A DNA stretch of 64,000 bases from Serripes groenlandicus (Eukaryota; Mollusca; Bivalvia; Cardiida; Cardiidae): contig JASEVX010000007.1 in the NCBI GenBank assembly GCA_031761405.1, positions 29,104,859 through 29,168,858 of the forward strand, read 5' to 3'. Each line of letters begins with the position of its first letter. Position 1 is the first letter of the stretch. This document shows positions 35,180-44,420 of this stretch, piece by piece. The notes below the pieces were generated by a model that saw nothing but the letters and a program-made list of their open reading frames with translations, did no database searches and was not told where the DNA came from. The translations under genes were made by a program, and so were the position numbers.

Positions 35180-38100
35180 ACACAACACACCCCACCCCCA
35201 ATATGTTTTAAAATACTTTTACAGTAAAGACGTTAAGAACCATCAGTACGAGGGATATAAACACTTAAACACATCGTTGTCTAAATTTAAATGTGGCTTG
35301 TTAAAATATAAATATAAACACGTTCTAAATTATAAATTGTGTGTGTATGGTTATTTATGGCTAATCGGCGGTGAATCACAGTTACATACTGGATATTTTG
35401 ATTTAATTTATAAAATGTAAACAACCTACACAGCTAGGATCCTAAAAATACGTGATTTGAATATCCACGAGTGCATTCATTAATTTGTATTAAAAGTTCT
35501 GAACGTTGGCTAATGAAAGACGATGGTATTACTCATTACATGTACCTCTTCGTACATACATTTCTCATTGCAATTCATAAAATTTTGAAATATCTACAAA
35601 CAATGCAAATTATACAAACTTAAATAAAAAATAATGAGTGAAGAAGATGTGATCAAAAATATGAGTAATTTGGAGGGGTATATCATCTTGTAATGGTATA
35701 GATAAAGTGCATTGAAATATGTCATTTTACACTGTATGCTTGATTGATTTTAATCGCTGATTAAATAATTTACCTTTACTATATTTACTGCGACATTCTA
35801 TAAGGTGTGGGATATGTTTTCCAATCACAACATTGCCAACTTTGGGGCTTATCAGGCTATCGACCGATCTCTATCTTCGAGCAATACTTGCGTTTACATA
35901 AGCTAGTTTACCAGGTATCTGTCGCTGTCCGCTTGGCTTTATAAGCTAGAGTAATTTATGGGGGTCATAAAATGTTTTGTTTTATTATATTCTCAGTCTC
36001 AATTTATTCTAGAAGAGTGAAAACTTTGATATTTGTTTATTTAAGGCTTTGGCGAAAATTAGTACTGCTGTATTTTCTAAACTTCCAATGCGCGTATACA
36101 GAGATAACACATGTTTTGCAGTGATTGAAGATTATTTTTATATCTATATTCGTAAAAGTGTACAAAAATCAATATGGATAGCCAACTTCCGTTATCAGGT
36201 CATAAACGGTGGGATAAGCTGATGGGTGTATTGACACCCTGCTGAGATGACACAATACCGCACACTCGAATACACAGGCATTTCACCTTTCTGAAGCATA
36301 CAAGTTTACATAAATGTTCAAAAAGGACCAACATATATTTTTAAAATGATGATTTAAATTAGTACAAATGAAAGAGAAAAGATATCTGCATCTTCAACCG
36401 TTTGAAAAAACCTAAAAAAAGGACTAAAATGTAAAAATCATAGAATCATATTTAAAATATCATATTAATGAGCAAATGTTTTCCTAAAATATTCGTTTGA
36501 AATGAAATGATCCATTCATTAACTAATTTGTAAGAGCAATTTAATTATTGTTTCGTTATATAACTCCATAGGAGCTTTCGAGACACCGGATTTCCCAAAA
36601 GTTGGCAATGTGGTGAAAAACGGATGATGTTTGTCACAATGAGACTCACCAGATAAAAAACAAAGAAAAAGTAGTCCGGGCCCTTGAACCTGTCCTAAAA
36701 AGGTCTAACAACGACCCGTTTACTTTGGACTTGTCCTCGAGTTGAAGCTCCTCCTCCGCACGCGTAATGATCTTGCTGACATCCGGGACCTCTCGCCCGT
36801 TGATTTTGGCGATATGTCCGATGGAGTTCTCTGCATCCTTATACCGCTGTTTGGTGATTAACCATCTACTACTTTCCTGTACAAAGCTGCAATGATGATT
36901 TCTTATTTTCATTATACAAGCTGTTTTATGATCCTTTTACCACGTATAATAACTCAGGAGCAGAAGACTTTGAAAATATTTAGGTATTATTATGGAAAAA
37001 ATATCTATAAATCAACGTATATTTATTGGATAGAATTGGAAACAGTGTGGCAAAAGGAGAAATTGCTCATTACGAGATTTTTTTCCTTTTGTCACAATTT
37101 GTTCAGACGACGCCTGTTGCAGATGTGTCAAAATACGTCTGATGTATGAAAAAGTTATAAACTCATTATAATAAGTACATGTAGTTGAATACAAGGCGTA
37201 GAAATGGTAAAGTGTCCGTATTCGACTGGAGTATGATATGAAATCGGACTTTTACAGACGCTAAACGCGGATTAACAGTACAGTTTCGAGAACAACGCAG
37301 CCAACTAATTTTCACAATAATTACAAGAGCCGTCCCATGACAAAAACAATATTATGGCCTCTAGTTGGTTCTTTCAAAGCAAAGCTCAAAAGCTCTATAG
37401 ATATTTTAAACTTATTTCCTATTGTTATCTCGTTTTATACTTACAATAAAGACAGTAAGAAGGGCATTCCGACTGCAGCAGTTGCTAGATGGATATATTT
37501 CCAGTCCTTGATCAGCCAGACAACAAGTGCGAACAGCCCAGACTCGATGGACCATCCCGGTATAGCGATGGCACGGGGTCGCCATATGGTTGGCATGAAT
37601 TCCGTCATCAGATTGTATTGGACTGACAGATAAAACCCGACTCCTACAAAATAACGTTCAGTTAATCAGGATCAAAGTAAACCCATCCTTAGGGTATTAG
37701 TGACGCGCGTGGTCAAAGATCTGATCGAAACGGGCACTGTATGTTAGAAGATTCCAGGAACAGTTTTTGACTTATTTGTGTGTAGATACAGATCAATATG
37801 TGCGGAAGCTTTATATTTTTAGCGCTGGCAAAGTCTACACAAAAAAGGCTTTAATTTGTTATATTCACTGTAACGAGTTTAGTTTATATTAATCACATTC
37901 GATGTACTCGCGCCGTTTGTATTAAACAATCCCAAAATCAGATCCTACTCATCACGGGACTCGAACCCGGGACATTTCGTACGAGAGTCCGAAGCTCTGT
38001 AACATGTAACGGGTTTCGTAAAAGTGAACTGTTAAATAAAAGTATTACCAAGGCCGATGCCAAAACGAACAGCAGCGTACATCTCCCAGGACACCGAAAA

Positions 38101-41100
38101 GTAAGCTATGACGTTGAAAACAATCACGAGACAAAGTGACAGAAGGAAAGTGGGTTTTCTCCCGATAATATCACCAAGGATACCGGCTACGAAACATCCC
38201 ACCAAAACACCGGACATTTGAATTGTTGTTACCATGGCAACACTCCACTTGTTGTCACATACCAAATCCCACTGGAAATAAAATCGAGTGCATTAATATG
38301 AAAAAATTGATTGATAAAAAAGATATCACGGAAGTCATTTCAGCTACCCATGTGTTGCCTGGTTTTCTGGGAACAGAACTCTACACAAAGTACCTTCCCA
38401 CAAAGAGTATTTAGCCCATTGGTGAAATACGAATGACGATGGACATAATAAAACTTTGTCAATCATCGAAAATAATTAATAACCGAGTCGGCATTCGAAC
38501 ACACGTCGTTCTTGATCCATGTCCCTAAATTGCATTAGAAGTCTTAATTGTAAATGAATTTATAATAATTGCTTAATGTTCAGACTTTGCAGATATAAGA
38601 AAGATTGTTTGGATTTACCCTTTCCCACATACAGCCGCTTTTGAAAACACTGCGGCAAATGGAGACATTGCTCATAATGTGTTCAACTGTATCCAATAAT
38701 CATACTTTAATTTATAGACATATTCAAATTTGTGTCAAGATGCGTTCAAAGTTGTCTGCTGCAGGTTCGCTGCCGGCTCGTTGCATGTGGGAAAAGGTTA
38801 TCAGTTTACCTGAACTAATATATTACAAGTCGTCTGGTTGTGTGTCTAAAATTGTAACATATCGGACATTGGGAAATCGGACATTCGAATTTGAAATTGA
38901 GCTTAAAGATGAGGTAAATGGAGAGATCTTGATTACAATAAAAAACGTTTTCTCCTTTTCCGCATTCTTTCTAAAATTCGTCTGTTGTGGAGCATGTGAA
39001 GTTACTGACATTTATGAAGGATACCTGATTTCAATCACAAACCGAGACGCTTGGTAAGTTGTAGGATTTTTGTATTGACATTGGTTTGGTACGTGCACGA
39101 TCACGCATTTATATTTATGCAAGACCCCCCGAATGTTTACATTTCATGTCGTTTAAATGAGTATATAAATATTTGAATTCTCCATAAATTTAAATCGGAT
39201 ACGCTATCTCTTTAAGAACGGAAGGCCAATCCCATCAGAATATATTTCACACATGCAGAAGCATTTTCACGCATTAGAAAGAGGCTTTTGGAAGCATTGT
39301 GGCAAAAGTAGGAACTACTCATCTATTCAATAATTACGCTCTCCTATTTTATCTCTGTTATTTCCTTGATATGTTGAAGCAATAATTGCATTTTTTTTGT
39401 ATGTGAGAAAGGGGTTAACACGTGTGCGTTGACTAGCACTTATGAAACAAACAGTCCTATATAAAAGTTCAAGTCTAATGCGACTTAAACTTTTGAAGAA
39501 TAGAAGATCTAACTATTTGTCTTTAATGAATAAACACCAAAAGAGAGTATTTCACGACTGTCGAGGATTCGAGTCAAAGAAACTCTTTTATGCCACTTAA
39601 ATGTATTGAACTCCAGATGGAGATGAACATTTTGAAATGTTGAAAATTCTACAAGTATTGCTAATAGTGACAACAAAGTAAGTTATAAATAGTTCAAAAC
39701 TATTTTGGAAGTTAATGTTGAAAAACAATCAATTGAAAGTCATGAATATATTACAAAAATAGCTTAATCGGTATGGTACAATGTATGTCTACCCAGTAAA
39801 AATGAAGCATAAACAGTCAATATTTAGATGTTTATTGTACTGGAAAGTAAAACTATTACTATAATTTTATCCCAGAATAAGATTCTAATATTTCAAGACA
39901 AGTTTTGAACTGTTTTAAAACACTGACTATACTATCTGTAATCTGGATTAAGCACCTTTAAGCTACTCTTTTGAGCGACATTAATGCGTCTTAAGCAATT
40001 ATTTTAGGGCACTATTATTGCGCGGGTGCATCAGCACCAGTGCATATATTGGATGTGTTTAGAACTACCACTGGTGCAATGGGCTTGCACATGCGCCGTG
40101 TTAATCGTCTTAATAGTGCATGCGCCGTATTTTACCGTAAGCTCTCGGATATTTCGTCACTAGACTGGTTCTCGTTCGAGTTTGCAATAGAAGATTAAGA
40201 TTAGTGAACCAGTATTTTAATATGCGAGTAGTTTCTTTATAATTAAAATGTGAATTAAAACCATAGTGTAACGTGTACCGGCGTTAAGCCATCGCGGGTC
40301 ACCCATCCAGGCACTAACCGCGATGAACGTTGCTTAACTTTACGAAAAGGTCAACCACTCTACCAACGACATCCAGAGCAATGCTGTAGAATTGATTTTT
40401 ATACCTATAAATCGTACCCGTTACATTTATCCCTTTTTCTCTTGACTTCGATCCGAAGTCACACAACTGAACACCGGCAGTATACCAGATCGGAGTCTAT
40501 GTAACATCACTGGGAGCCACCGGGGTTTTAATAACAGGAACATGTGAATATTTTCATAAATGCGAAGTTATTGTGCCAAATTTTGCGATTGAAAGAATAT
40601 GTTAAAGGGAAAAAAGGACGCGCATGCGCAGACATATGTTTACAATAATTTTGGTAGATCGAGTTAATCACGTTGGGAAAAGGTATTTTTGTTTTCGTTT
40701 TACGTATTTAACTAAAAAAACTATTGTTATCATATATTTAAATCATATATTTTAAAGCGGGTTTCGTGTTTTTCGAAAAAAAAAAAGTATTTCTTAAACC
40801 ATAAATACTGATTCCCGCGCCAATTGCTGCATCTTGCAGCAACTCTTGTTTGACTACATCATTTCTGTTATGCCACTTTTATTCGACTATAGCGATTTTT
40901 TTTTGCCACTTTATGCGACTTGGCTAAGTTGATCTTTTGAGGACTTTCAGTATTGTAATGAATCTTAGCGTGCAACTTCATTTAGGAACTTTTTCTGCTT
41001 CATTCACAAATTCACAATGTTCAGAATTTCGAGAAAAAAATCCGACAATATTTAGTCAGGAATGTGTAGGCCTACATGATGACACTTTCTTGTTACCGAG

Positions 41101-42771
41101 GTGGTTTTAAACTGTAGCATTCGTTTGCGGACCGTTAATAATCTTATATTCGAGTCAGAATAAAGTTGGGTTTCTTTTCCTTTTGTTTTTTACATTTGTA
41201 TCCAACGTGTAACTGTATAGGTATGTCTCAATACACGTTTATATCTTTGTTTTTATCAACCCATGATCAGTTTGAAGTGTGTCAATATGAGCGGTGCTCT
41301 GTGAAAACCAACCGTACAGCATTTGAGGTCAGTGTAGATCCATATCAGCTTGCACAGCAGAGATTGATTTGGCTGTACAACGTTCGTCAATTAGTGATGG
41401 AAGGCTTCAAACACTTCTTAAACCCTTTCCCATCTATAGACGCCTTCTGACGCCTCTACAGCAGACGCTTTTTGAAAACATTGTGACAAAAGAAGAAATT
41501 GAAAGAGCATTTTTTCCTTTTGCCATGATGTTTTTAATTAGATTCAGTGATTCATTTATAGAACGTTTCTATATTTTGCTTACATGTCGTCTGCTGTTAA
41601 AGCAACAACTAGATGCTTAACATGGATAGGCCGGTAGATGTCTTTTTACATGTATAACACTATCTTAAGGTTCGTTTTCCTGGATCACCCCTCAAATGGT
41701 CCTTTCTTTAATACGGTACAGGTAACATTTTGAGAATAGTGTATAGTTAGATCAAGACATACACTGTCCACATATTACTTGTTAGAAGCAGCTTCTGTCA
41801 ACTTATGTAGATTCTGATTTGACGGAGACTAACGGCTAATCCGAACCCACACTTTTCAGAAATGCCAATGTATACCTTTTCCCAACGACGGACGGCAAAA
41901 ATACAATCCATAACAGAAGCTTTATTCATAGGCTTGAACATACATATGATTATCGTCATAATAATTACAAAATAAATGCACGTGGATAAATGAAACAAAT
42001 ATTAGAAATATGACATACTACCAGAAGAAATAATAATTGTATTTAGTTATGATATACAACACAAAATAAAAGATACATTTTCAAGAAGCGATTATATCTA
42101 AGTTTCTCGGGTTCTTTCTGGCACTTTCTTTCTATGCGTCAAGACTTTCGCTAAATACAAAAGGTTGGTGATATCTTTAAGACATTGAAGTCAGACTGAC
42201 ACTTCTTTCCTGGCTTCATAGCAAAGTTTTATTACAGGTATTTCCATGATCGTTTATGATTTAAGCAGCCTACATTTTCAGTTTGCGTTTTATCTACGCT
42301 TGAAGATTGCGGGAAACAGATGTAAGCTGTAATCAAACATTGCGTATGGCAAAATAACTGGGTGCTTTTAAAGGTCGTCTGTCCAGAATATAAACTAAAA
42401 CGACATATTGTAAACCTTTTTCTATCAGTGTACCTCTATGAAGTAAGGATATCGCCAAGCAAAGCACGTTACTAAGAAATATGACAAAAACTGTGACATA
42501 CCTCATTAACTATGGTGTTCATGTCATCACTATAAACCCGTGCATCGCACGTGTAATTTTCCGGGTCACATGTCCCCTCGTACCGTATGCCGGTCGTGTT
42601 GGCCCGACTCTCGCACTCGTAGCCCGGCTGTTGGCCGTTAAATATCATGTGTATCATACTCCAGCACACAGATGTCTTGGCTAAATGGATCAAGAAGCTG
42701 ATAATCCATTGATATCGACCACACCCACCAATGTTATTGACCAGCTCCTCAAACATAACGTTAAACGTCAT
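23802..42771 (-). CDS. SLC22 organic cation/carnitine transporter-like, copy B (complete, nine exons)
   Basis: Nine minus-strand exons with canonical GT..AG borders (42771-42502, 38271-38049, 37643-37445, 36886-36650, 33510-33376, 32128-32046, 27668-27551, 24983-24911, 24071-23802) sum to 1608 nt with every phase matching: 535 residues plus stop. Features: GGCGRYQW before helix 1; a large extracellular loop with cysteines and N-glycosylation sequons (NTT, NYT); WDLVCDNKW; the facilitator motif GILGDIIGRKP (residues 120-130); ESSRWL (235-240, usually ESPRWL); ELYPTTVRN (415-423); and a KDKHATPS tail. The length is typical of SLC22. The family exchanges organic cations, carnitine or anions at the plasma membrane; the substrate is not predictable here. 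Confidence 0.93.
24130..24440 (-). repeat. Fold-back TTAA-family element in intron 8 (copy B)
   Basis: The counterpart of 6776-7143 in copy A (TTCACAATGTTTTCAACAGTCG arm). Confidence 0.55.
24497..24552 (-). repeat. tRNA-like SINE head in intron 8
   Basis: On the minus strand TGGTGTGGATGTAGAGCC and GGTTTGATCCCC resemble A and B boxes. The corresponding place in copy A (about 6680-6740) is much decayed. Confidence 0.5.
24623..24690. repeat. Intronic hairpin (copy B)
   Basis: GACCAGTGTAGAACTAGA pairs with TCTAGTTCTACACTTG. It corresponds to 6535-6598 in copy A. Confidence 0.75.
24779..24799. repeat. Poly-C tract
   Basis: About 21 C residues in intron 8 of copy B, absent from copy A. Confidence 0.95.
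24911..24983 (-). CDS. SLC22 copy B exon 8
   Basis: 73 bp, acceptor TTTTAG, donor TTCTTG|GTAAGA. It encodes the helix beginning NTAYGLHNTAARVGG. Confidence 0.92.
25261..25297. repeat. (AC)n microsatellite in intron 7
   Basis: About 18 AC repeats. Copy A has only a short TGTGTGTG at the matching place (about 5750), so this expanded in copy B. Confidence 0.95.
25700..27390 (-). pseudogene. LINE fragment inserted in SLC22 copy B intron 7
   Basis: Scattered minus frames show LINE ORF2 pieces: TKVVVFRKRGKI and NFTYLGVVFN (26571-26281), and a linker-like stretch around 27286-27098. It is absent from intron 7 of copy A, which is 690 bp against about 2.57 kb here. The junction on the right interrupts a fold-back element just after GAGAAATTGGTCTTAAT (around 27395). 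Confidence 0.75.
27551..27668 (-). CDS. SLC22 copy B exon 7
   Basis: 118 bp, acceptor TTTATCAG, donor GTCAG|GTATCG. It encodes TPLQGVITNVFAYG and YTTELYPTTVR. Confidence 0.93.
27698..28289 (+). repeat. Minisatellite array, part 1
   Basis: Units of about 25-45 bp built from TATACTAGTGATTAGTAAGTAACATTATTTTTCAGT-type modules (given here as a pattern). It lies in intron 6 of copy B and resumes after the LINE at 31461. Confidence 0.9.
28290..31460 (+). mobile_element. LINE inserted in the intron 6 minisatellite
   Basis: A 5'-truncated non-LTR element on the + strand. Coding runs from inside the endonuclease (GDFNSR at about 28335) through RT and the C-terminal zinc motif to 31293, followed by a 3' UTR with GGGCCAGAGGCC and AATAAATAAATA, then a poly-A tail at 31441-31460. 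Both flanks are the same minisatellite, and the unit is broken at AGTA on both sides, consistent with a 4-bp or slightly longer target duplication. It lies antisense to SLC22 copy B. Confidence 0.92.
28305..31293 (+). pseudogene. LINE ORF2 (endonuclease end, RT, zinc motif), mutated
   Basis: Endonuclease end: AGDFNSR, SVVDYM and SVHFPII, where SDH is expected (D to V). A frame break occurs near 28915 and another near 29190, and an in-frame TGA lies at 29677-29679 before FKKGYSTTDNIF. The RT frame (29722-31293, 523 residues) has motif A reading YFAKAFD with Tyr for the catalytic Asp (29782-29784), motif B GTRQGCVGSPIIFSLF, and an intact MFADDVSSF. The C-terminal motif is CFYCLKSN...EYHFFFEC. 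Retrotransposition-incompetent by several independent lesions. Confidence 0.9.
31461..31746 (+). repeat. Minisatellite array, part 2
   Basis: Continuation of the array at 27698-28289. It merges at its right end into TTTCAGTTATATCACGGCG, the tail of the adjoining SINE. Confidence 0.88.
31741..31990 (-). mobile_element. tRNA-derived SINE in SLC22 copy B intron 6
   Basis: In reverse orientation: head TAGCTCAGTCGGTAAAGAAG with GTTCGAAGCC, body, and tail ending CGTGATATAACTGAAA. Orthologous to 103-275 in copy A. Confidence 0.75.
32046..32128 (-). CDS. SLC22 copy B exon 6
   Basis: 83 bp, acceptor TATTTTCAG, donor TATGTGG|GTAAGG. It encodes FGRKASCFGFFFITGIFGL, a membrane helix with the second facilitator GRK motif. 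Confidence 0.9.
32161..32189. mobile_element. 29-bp inverted-repeat mini-insertion
   Basis: CAGGGACGTAGGT-AAG-ACCTACGTCCCTG is a perfect 13-bp inverted repeat with a 3-bp centre. It is flanked by a perfect 7-bp direct repeat GTTTAAC (32154-32160 and 32190-32196). The insertion is 33 bp upstream of the exon 6 acceptor. A second copy with a different target is at 53595. Confidence 0.85.
32430..32705. mobile_element. 276-bp inverted-repeat element in intron 5
   Basis: Ends CGAATTTCACTTA and TAAGTGAAATTCG, with long imperfect arms sharing GATAAGATTCGTGTTGCCAGTTA and its complement (split here as a pattern). A third internal copy of the arm lies at about 32530-32570. Non-coding. Confidence 0.75.
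33025..33100 (-). repeat. tRNA-like SINE head
   Basis: Minus strand GTGCAGTGGTAGAGCGTCGG and GGGTTTGAATCCCG; similar to 1-58. Confidence 0.55.
33376..33510 (-). CDS. SLC22 copy B exon 5
   Basis: 135 bp, acceptor TTGACAG, donor CAATAG|GTAGGT. It encodes LAISYSYYGLLFGIG (helix 7 region) and the following loop IIEAPVNLSMFVFVN, a typical SLC22 stretch. Confidence 0.92.
33540..33835 (-). mobile_element. Full-length tRNA-derived SINE
   Basis: Starts in reverse with TGATTGGGGTTTAACGCCGT, then body (AGATGACCAATGGCGC), then a tRNA-like head in reverse near 33750-33835. About 296 bp, in intron 4 of copy B. Confidence 0.7.
34370..34500 (-). mobile_element. SINE tail, truncated
   Basis: TTGGAATTTAACGTCGTTTT...TATTTCAGTTATGCAACGCG followed by CCAGTACTCCACATAAC. 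It is cut where the ATTGCCAACTTTGGGG repeat begins at 34501. Confidence 0.65.
34501..34705 (+). repeat. Partial copy of the ATTGCCAACTTTGGGG element
   Basis: Matches 35830-36040 over about 200 bp (GCTTATCAGGCTATCGA, ACATAAGCGAGTTTACCAG, GTCATAAAA). The right terminus is not found nearby. Confidence 0.7.
34841..35185. repeat. Two poly-C tracts with a duplicated flank
   Basis: C runs at about 34841-34861 and 35135-35165, the latter followed by (CA)n. The segment CAGATTCACTTCGAGATAGA and on occurs twice (about 35017 and 35100), each time ending in CAGAATGT. Confidence 0.85.
35186..35825. other. Intron 4 sequence, nothing recognised
   Basis: AT-rich intronic sequence of SLC22 copy B with no repeat or frame that I can name. 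Confidence 0.4.
35826..36615. mobile_element. 790-bp terminal inverted repeat element
   Basis: Left end CACAACATTGCCAACTTTGG mirrors right end CCAAAAGTTGGCAATGTGGTG (roughly 20 bp, with one or two mismatches). No coding region inside. It ends about 35 bp from the exon 4 donor of SLC22 copy B. Confidence 0.7.
36650..36886 (-). CDS. SLC22 copy B exon 4
   Basis: 237 bp. The acceptor CATTGCAG (not the nearer TACAG) is the one that keeps the frame. It encodes FVQESSRWLITKQRYK, the large cytoplasmic loop with AEEELQLEDKSKVNG, and TTFSLFFIW. Donor CTG|GTGAGT. Confidence 0.92.
37040..37150 (+). repeat. Fold-back TTAA-family element (core only)
   Basis: GTGTGGCAAAAGGAGAAATTG, a mirrored CTTTTGTCACAATTTGTTC and GTTGCAGATGTGTCAAAATACG. 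Confidence 0.55.
37445..37643 (-). CDS. SLC22 copy B exon 3
   Basis: 199 bp, acceptor TTTTGTAG, donor TTATT|GTAAGT. It encodes YNLMTEFMPTIWRPRA, helix 5-6 and DWKYIHLATAAVGMPF. Confidence 0.92.
37945..38010 (-). repeat. tRNA-like SINE head
   Basis: Minus strand GTCCCGGGTTCGAGTCCCG with an upstream AGAGCTTCGGACTC; a decayed head. Confidence 0.5.
38049..38271 (-). CDS. SLC22 copy B exon 2
   Basis: 223 bp, acceptor TATTTCCAG, donor CTTG|GTAATA. It encodes WDLVCDNKW, helix 2 with GVLVGCFVAG, ILGDIIGRKPTF, helix 3 and VRFGIGLG. Confidence 0.93.
38325..38545 (-). mobile_element. SINE in intron 1
   Basis: ATATCACGGAAGTCATTTCAG tail module, body (TAGCCCATTGGTGAAATACG) and a decayed tRNA-like head with GGCATTCGAAC. 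Confidence 0.55.
38614..38801 (+). repeat. Fold-back TTAA-family element
   Basis: Ends TTACCCTTTCCCACATACAG and GCATGTGGGAAAAGGTTA. Inner arms GCTTTTGAAAACACTGCGGC and AAAGTTGTCTGCTGCAGG. Confidence 0.75.
39246..39418 (+). repeat. Fold-back TTAA-family element (decayed)
   Basis: TTTCACACATGCAGAAGCAT...CATTGTGGCAAAAGTAGG and the far end GTATGTGAGAAAGGGGTTAA. Confidence 0.6.
39420..40012. other. Intron 1 sequence, nothing recognised
   Basis: AT-rich intronic DNA between a fold-back element and the 5S-like element. Confidence 0.4.
40013..40849 (-). mobile_element. 837-bp element with 5S rRNA-like core, copy 1
   Basis: The interval matches 62634-63469 end to end with small indels. Ends are TATTATTGCGCGGGTGC, with a GCACCAGTG/CACTGGTGC hairpin, and TGCTGCATCTTGCAGCA...CTCTTGT, also a hairpin. 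On the minus strand 40344-40273 matches the 5S rRNA promoter region (see next entry). No protein frame. It lies in intron 1 of SLC22 copy B. I do not recognise the family. Confidence 0.8.
40273..40344 (-). repeat. 5S rRNA-like segment
   Basis: Minus strand AAGTTAAGCAACGT, then CGCGGTTAGTGCCTGGATGG and GTGACC. These match the A box, intermediate element and C box of animal 5S rRNA genes. The 5' third and 3' end of 5S are not present, so it is not a working 5S gene. Confidence 0.8.
41419..41610 (+). repeat. Fold-back TTAA-family element
   Basis: TTAAACCCTTTCCCATCTATA, GACGCCTCTACAGCAGACGC, TTTTGAAAACATTGTGAC, a mirrored TTTTGCCATGATGTTTTT and TGTCGTCTGCTG. Confidence 0.7.
41611..42500. other. 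Intron 1 sequence near exon 1, nothing recognised
   Basis: AT-rich intron of SLC22 copy B without a recognisable repeat. Confidence 0.4.
42502..42771 (-). CDS. SLC22 copy B exon 1 (coding part)
   Basis: 270 nt from ATG 42771-42769 to donor AATGAG|GTATGT. The start is chosen because MTFNVMFEEL...GGCGRYQW fits the family's N-terminus. A possible acceptor (TTGTTCCAG) six bases before the ATG suggests the 5' UTR may be spliced. The exon contains helix 1 and the cysteine-rich extracellular loop (YECESRANTTGIRYEGTC). Confidence 0.88.
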
Positions 42772-42944
42772 CTTGTCCTGGAACAAAGTGTTGAAAATTT
42801 CAATTGAATTGCTTAAGTTCCTCGTGTTACTCTCCTGTCTGTACATCAAGTCGGTAGAATGTTAGAATGGACATTTATTTTTATTAAAGAATGGTAAATC
42901 TGTTATTTTAACATGATTTGGCGTTCAGTTGCGTAGATTTAATC

Positions 42945-43185
42945 AAACAGGCCCTTGGCATTCGAGATCAAACTGAAGTCATTGTTACTATCGTCATTCG
43001 TCTTTAAACATACGGCTAAAATCGTCTTATATGAGAAGGAAGTCAATAACATTGGAAGGAAGATATGTGGAGTACTAATTGTATAAATCCGTGAAACAGA
43101 AGTATGGGTGAACCGGCCGCCGTGATATAACTGAAAAACTATTAATATCGGTATTCAACTCCAAATAAATCAAATCAATGAGTTC
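42945..43185 (+). mobile_element. SINE
   Basis: A decayed tRNA-like head near 42950 (GGCATTCGAGATCAAAC), body, and tail CCGCCGTGATATAACTGAAA...CAAATCAATGAG. Confidence 0.6.
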
Positions 43186-43310
43186 GCGATTATACGACTA
43201 CGTATCTGTAAAGTCCCCGATTTAGCATTCAAAAAGAACACTATATTCCAAAATATAAAACGGTGTGTGACTTTTTACATTCAAAATATCAATTTTGTTT
43301 CATCACAAAT

Positions 43311-43672
43311 GACTTTCCCACATGTATACGCATTCTGACCTTTTGAAATCATCGCGGCAAAAGGAGAAATTTCTCAAAATGCGCAATGTTTTCAACTCCA
43401 TTAATTAAGTTTTCCAATCAATAAACATACAGTCAAACTTGTGGTTGCTGTCATCTTTGTTATGGAGCTAACTTGTATTAAGCAGCAATTTGAAGATTAA
43501 CCAAAGCAATATTTTCTTCTTTAATTGACTTGTATTTAACAGTCACCTTTGTTCAGCAGCCACATTTTGACTCTCCCTTGGGTACTGCCTAAGACAAGTT
43601 TGACTGTACTTTCATTTTTCCATATTAATATCAATATGTTTTCAAAGTCGTCTTATGCAGCGGGAAAGGATA
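43311..43672 (+). repeat. Fold-back TTAA-family element (long, decayed)
   Basis: CTTTCCCACATGTATACGCA, GCGGCAAAAGGAGAAATTTC, AATGTTTTCAACTCC, and the far end AAAGTCGTCTTATGCAGCGG followed by GAAAGGATAA. Confidence 0.6.
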
Positions 43673-43825
43673 AGATTCGCTTGATATATTATCGAATAAT
43701 TATGCTAATATGGTACACTTTAAAATGTAAAATCGTTTATAGAAACATATCCGATTTATTTAAATTAGCAAAATCTTATCAAGGGATCTGCATAATAAAC
43801 TATTGCATTGACGTTTTAGAATAGT

Positions 43826-43975
43826 GTGACACAATGTGATATTGCTTATGTGATAAGAGCAGTTTGTGCTTTTGCCATAATAATTTAAACTCTATTCAAG
43901 TATTATACTTTAATTAATATAGTTTCTTCACATAGTCGTCTGAAGCAGAATTGTGGTATGTTGCTTCGGGTGGGG
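43826..43975 (+). repeat. Fold-back TTAA-family element (partial)
   Basis: ACAATGTGATATTGCTTATG, TTTTGCCATAATAATTTAAA and ATAGTCGTCTGAAGCAGAAT. Confidence 0.5.
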
Positions 43976-44189
43976 GTGTTAAAGTTGATTAACCTGGAGC
44001 AAGGGTCACGTAGTCTGTGGTTTAATCAATGTAATCAAGCTTCGCATTGGATCCTTTGGCTGTTTGACAAACAAGCAAGAATGTGGGCAGGTATTGTTCA
44101 TTGGAAATATGTCAAATTAAATTGCCCTGAAAACCAGGAGTCACACGACAATAATTTTACATTGATCTACTTATTTGTTTGAATTATGT

Positions 44190-44420
44190 GTTTTACGCCG
44201 CTTTCAAAAGAATTTCAGTCATATAACGGCGTTTCCCGGACAAATTACCAGTACTGCTGGTAAGCCTATGCTAACACAAACACTAGCATTTACACTACCC
44301 TCGCAACTCTGAGTGCATAGAGAAGCTACGACGATCATTTCTCAAGTCCTTAGTATGATCCGACCCGAACCCTGGTCTCCTGCACTTGAGGCGGACGCTG
44401 TAACCACTTCACCATCGATG
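44190..44420 (-). mobile_element. SINE, nearly full length
   Basis: Reverse orientation: GTTTTACGCCGCTTTCAA...TTTCAGTCATATAACGGCG, body, then a tRNA-like head in reverse (CCCGAACCCTGGTCTCCTGC...GCGGACGCTGTAACCAC). Confidence 0.7.

Noticed and set aside
36877..36881. Acceptor TACAG close to ESSRWL as the start of exon 4
   Set aside because: It would break the phase with exon 3. CATTGCAG at 36887-36894 restores the frame and adds FVQ.
40273..40344. Functional 5S rRNA gene
   Set aside because: Only the internal promoter region resembles 5S; the outer stem sequences are missing.
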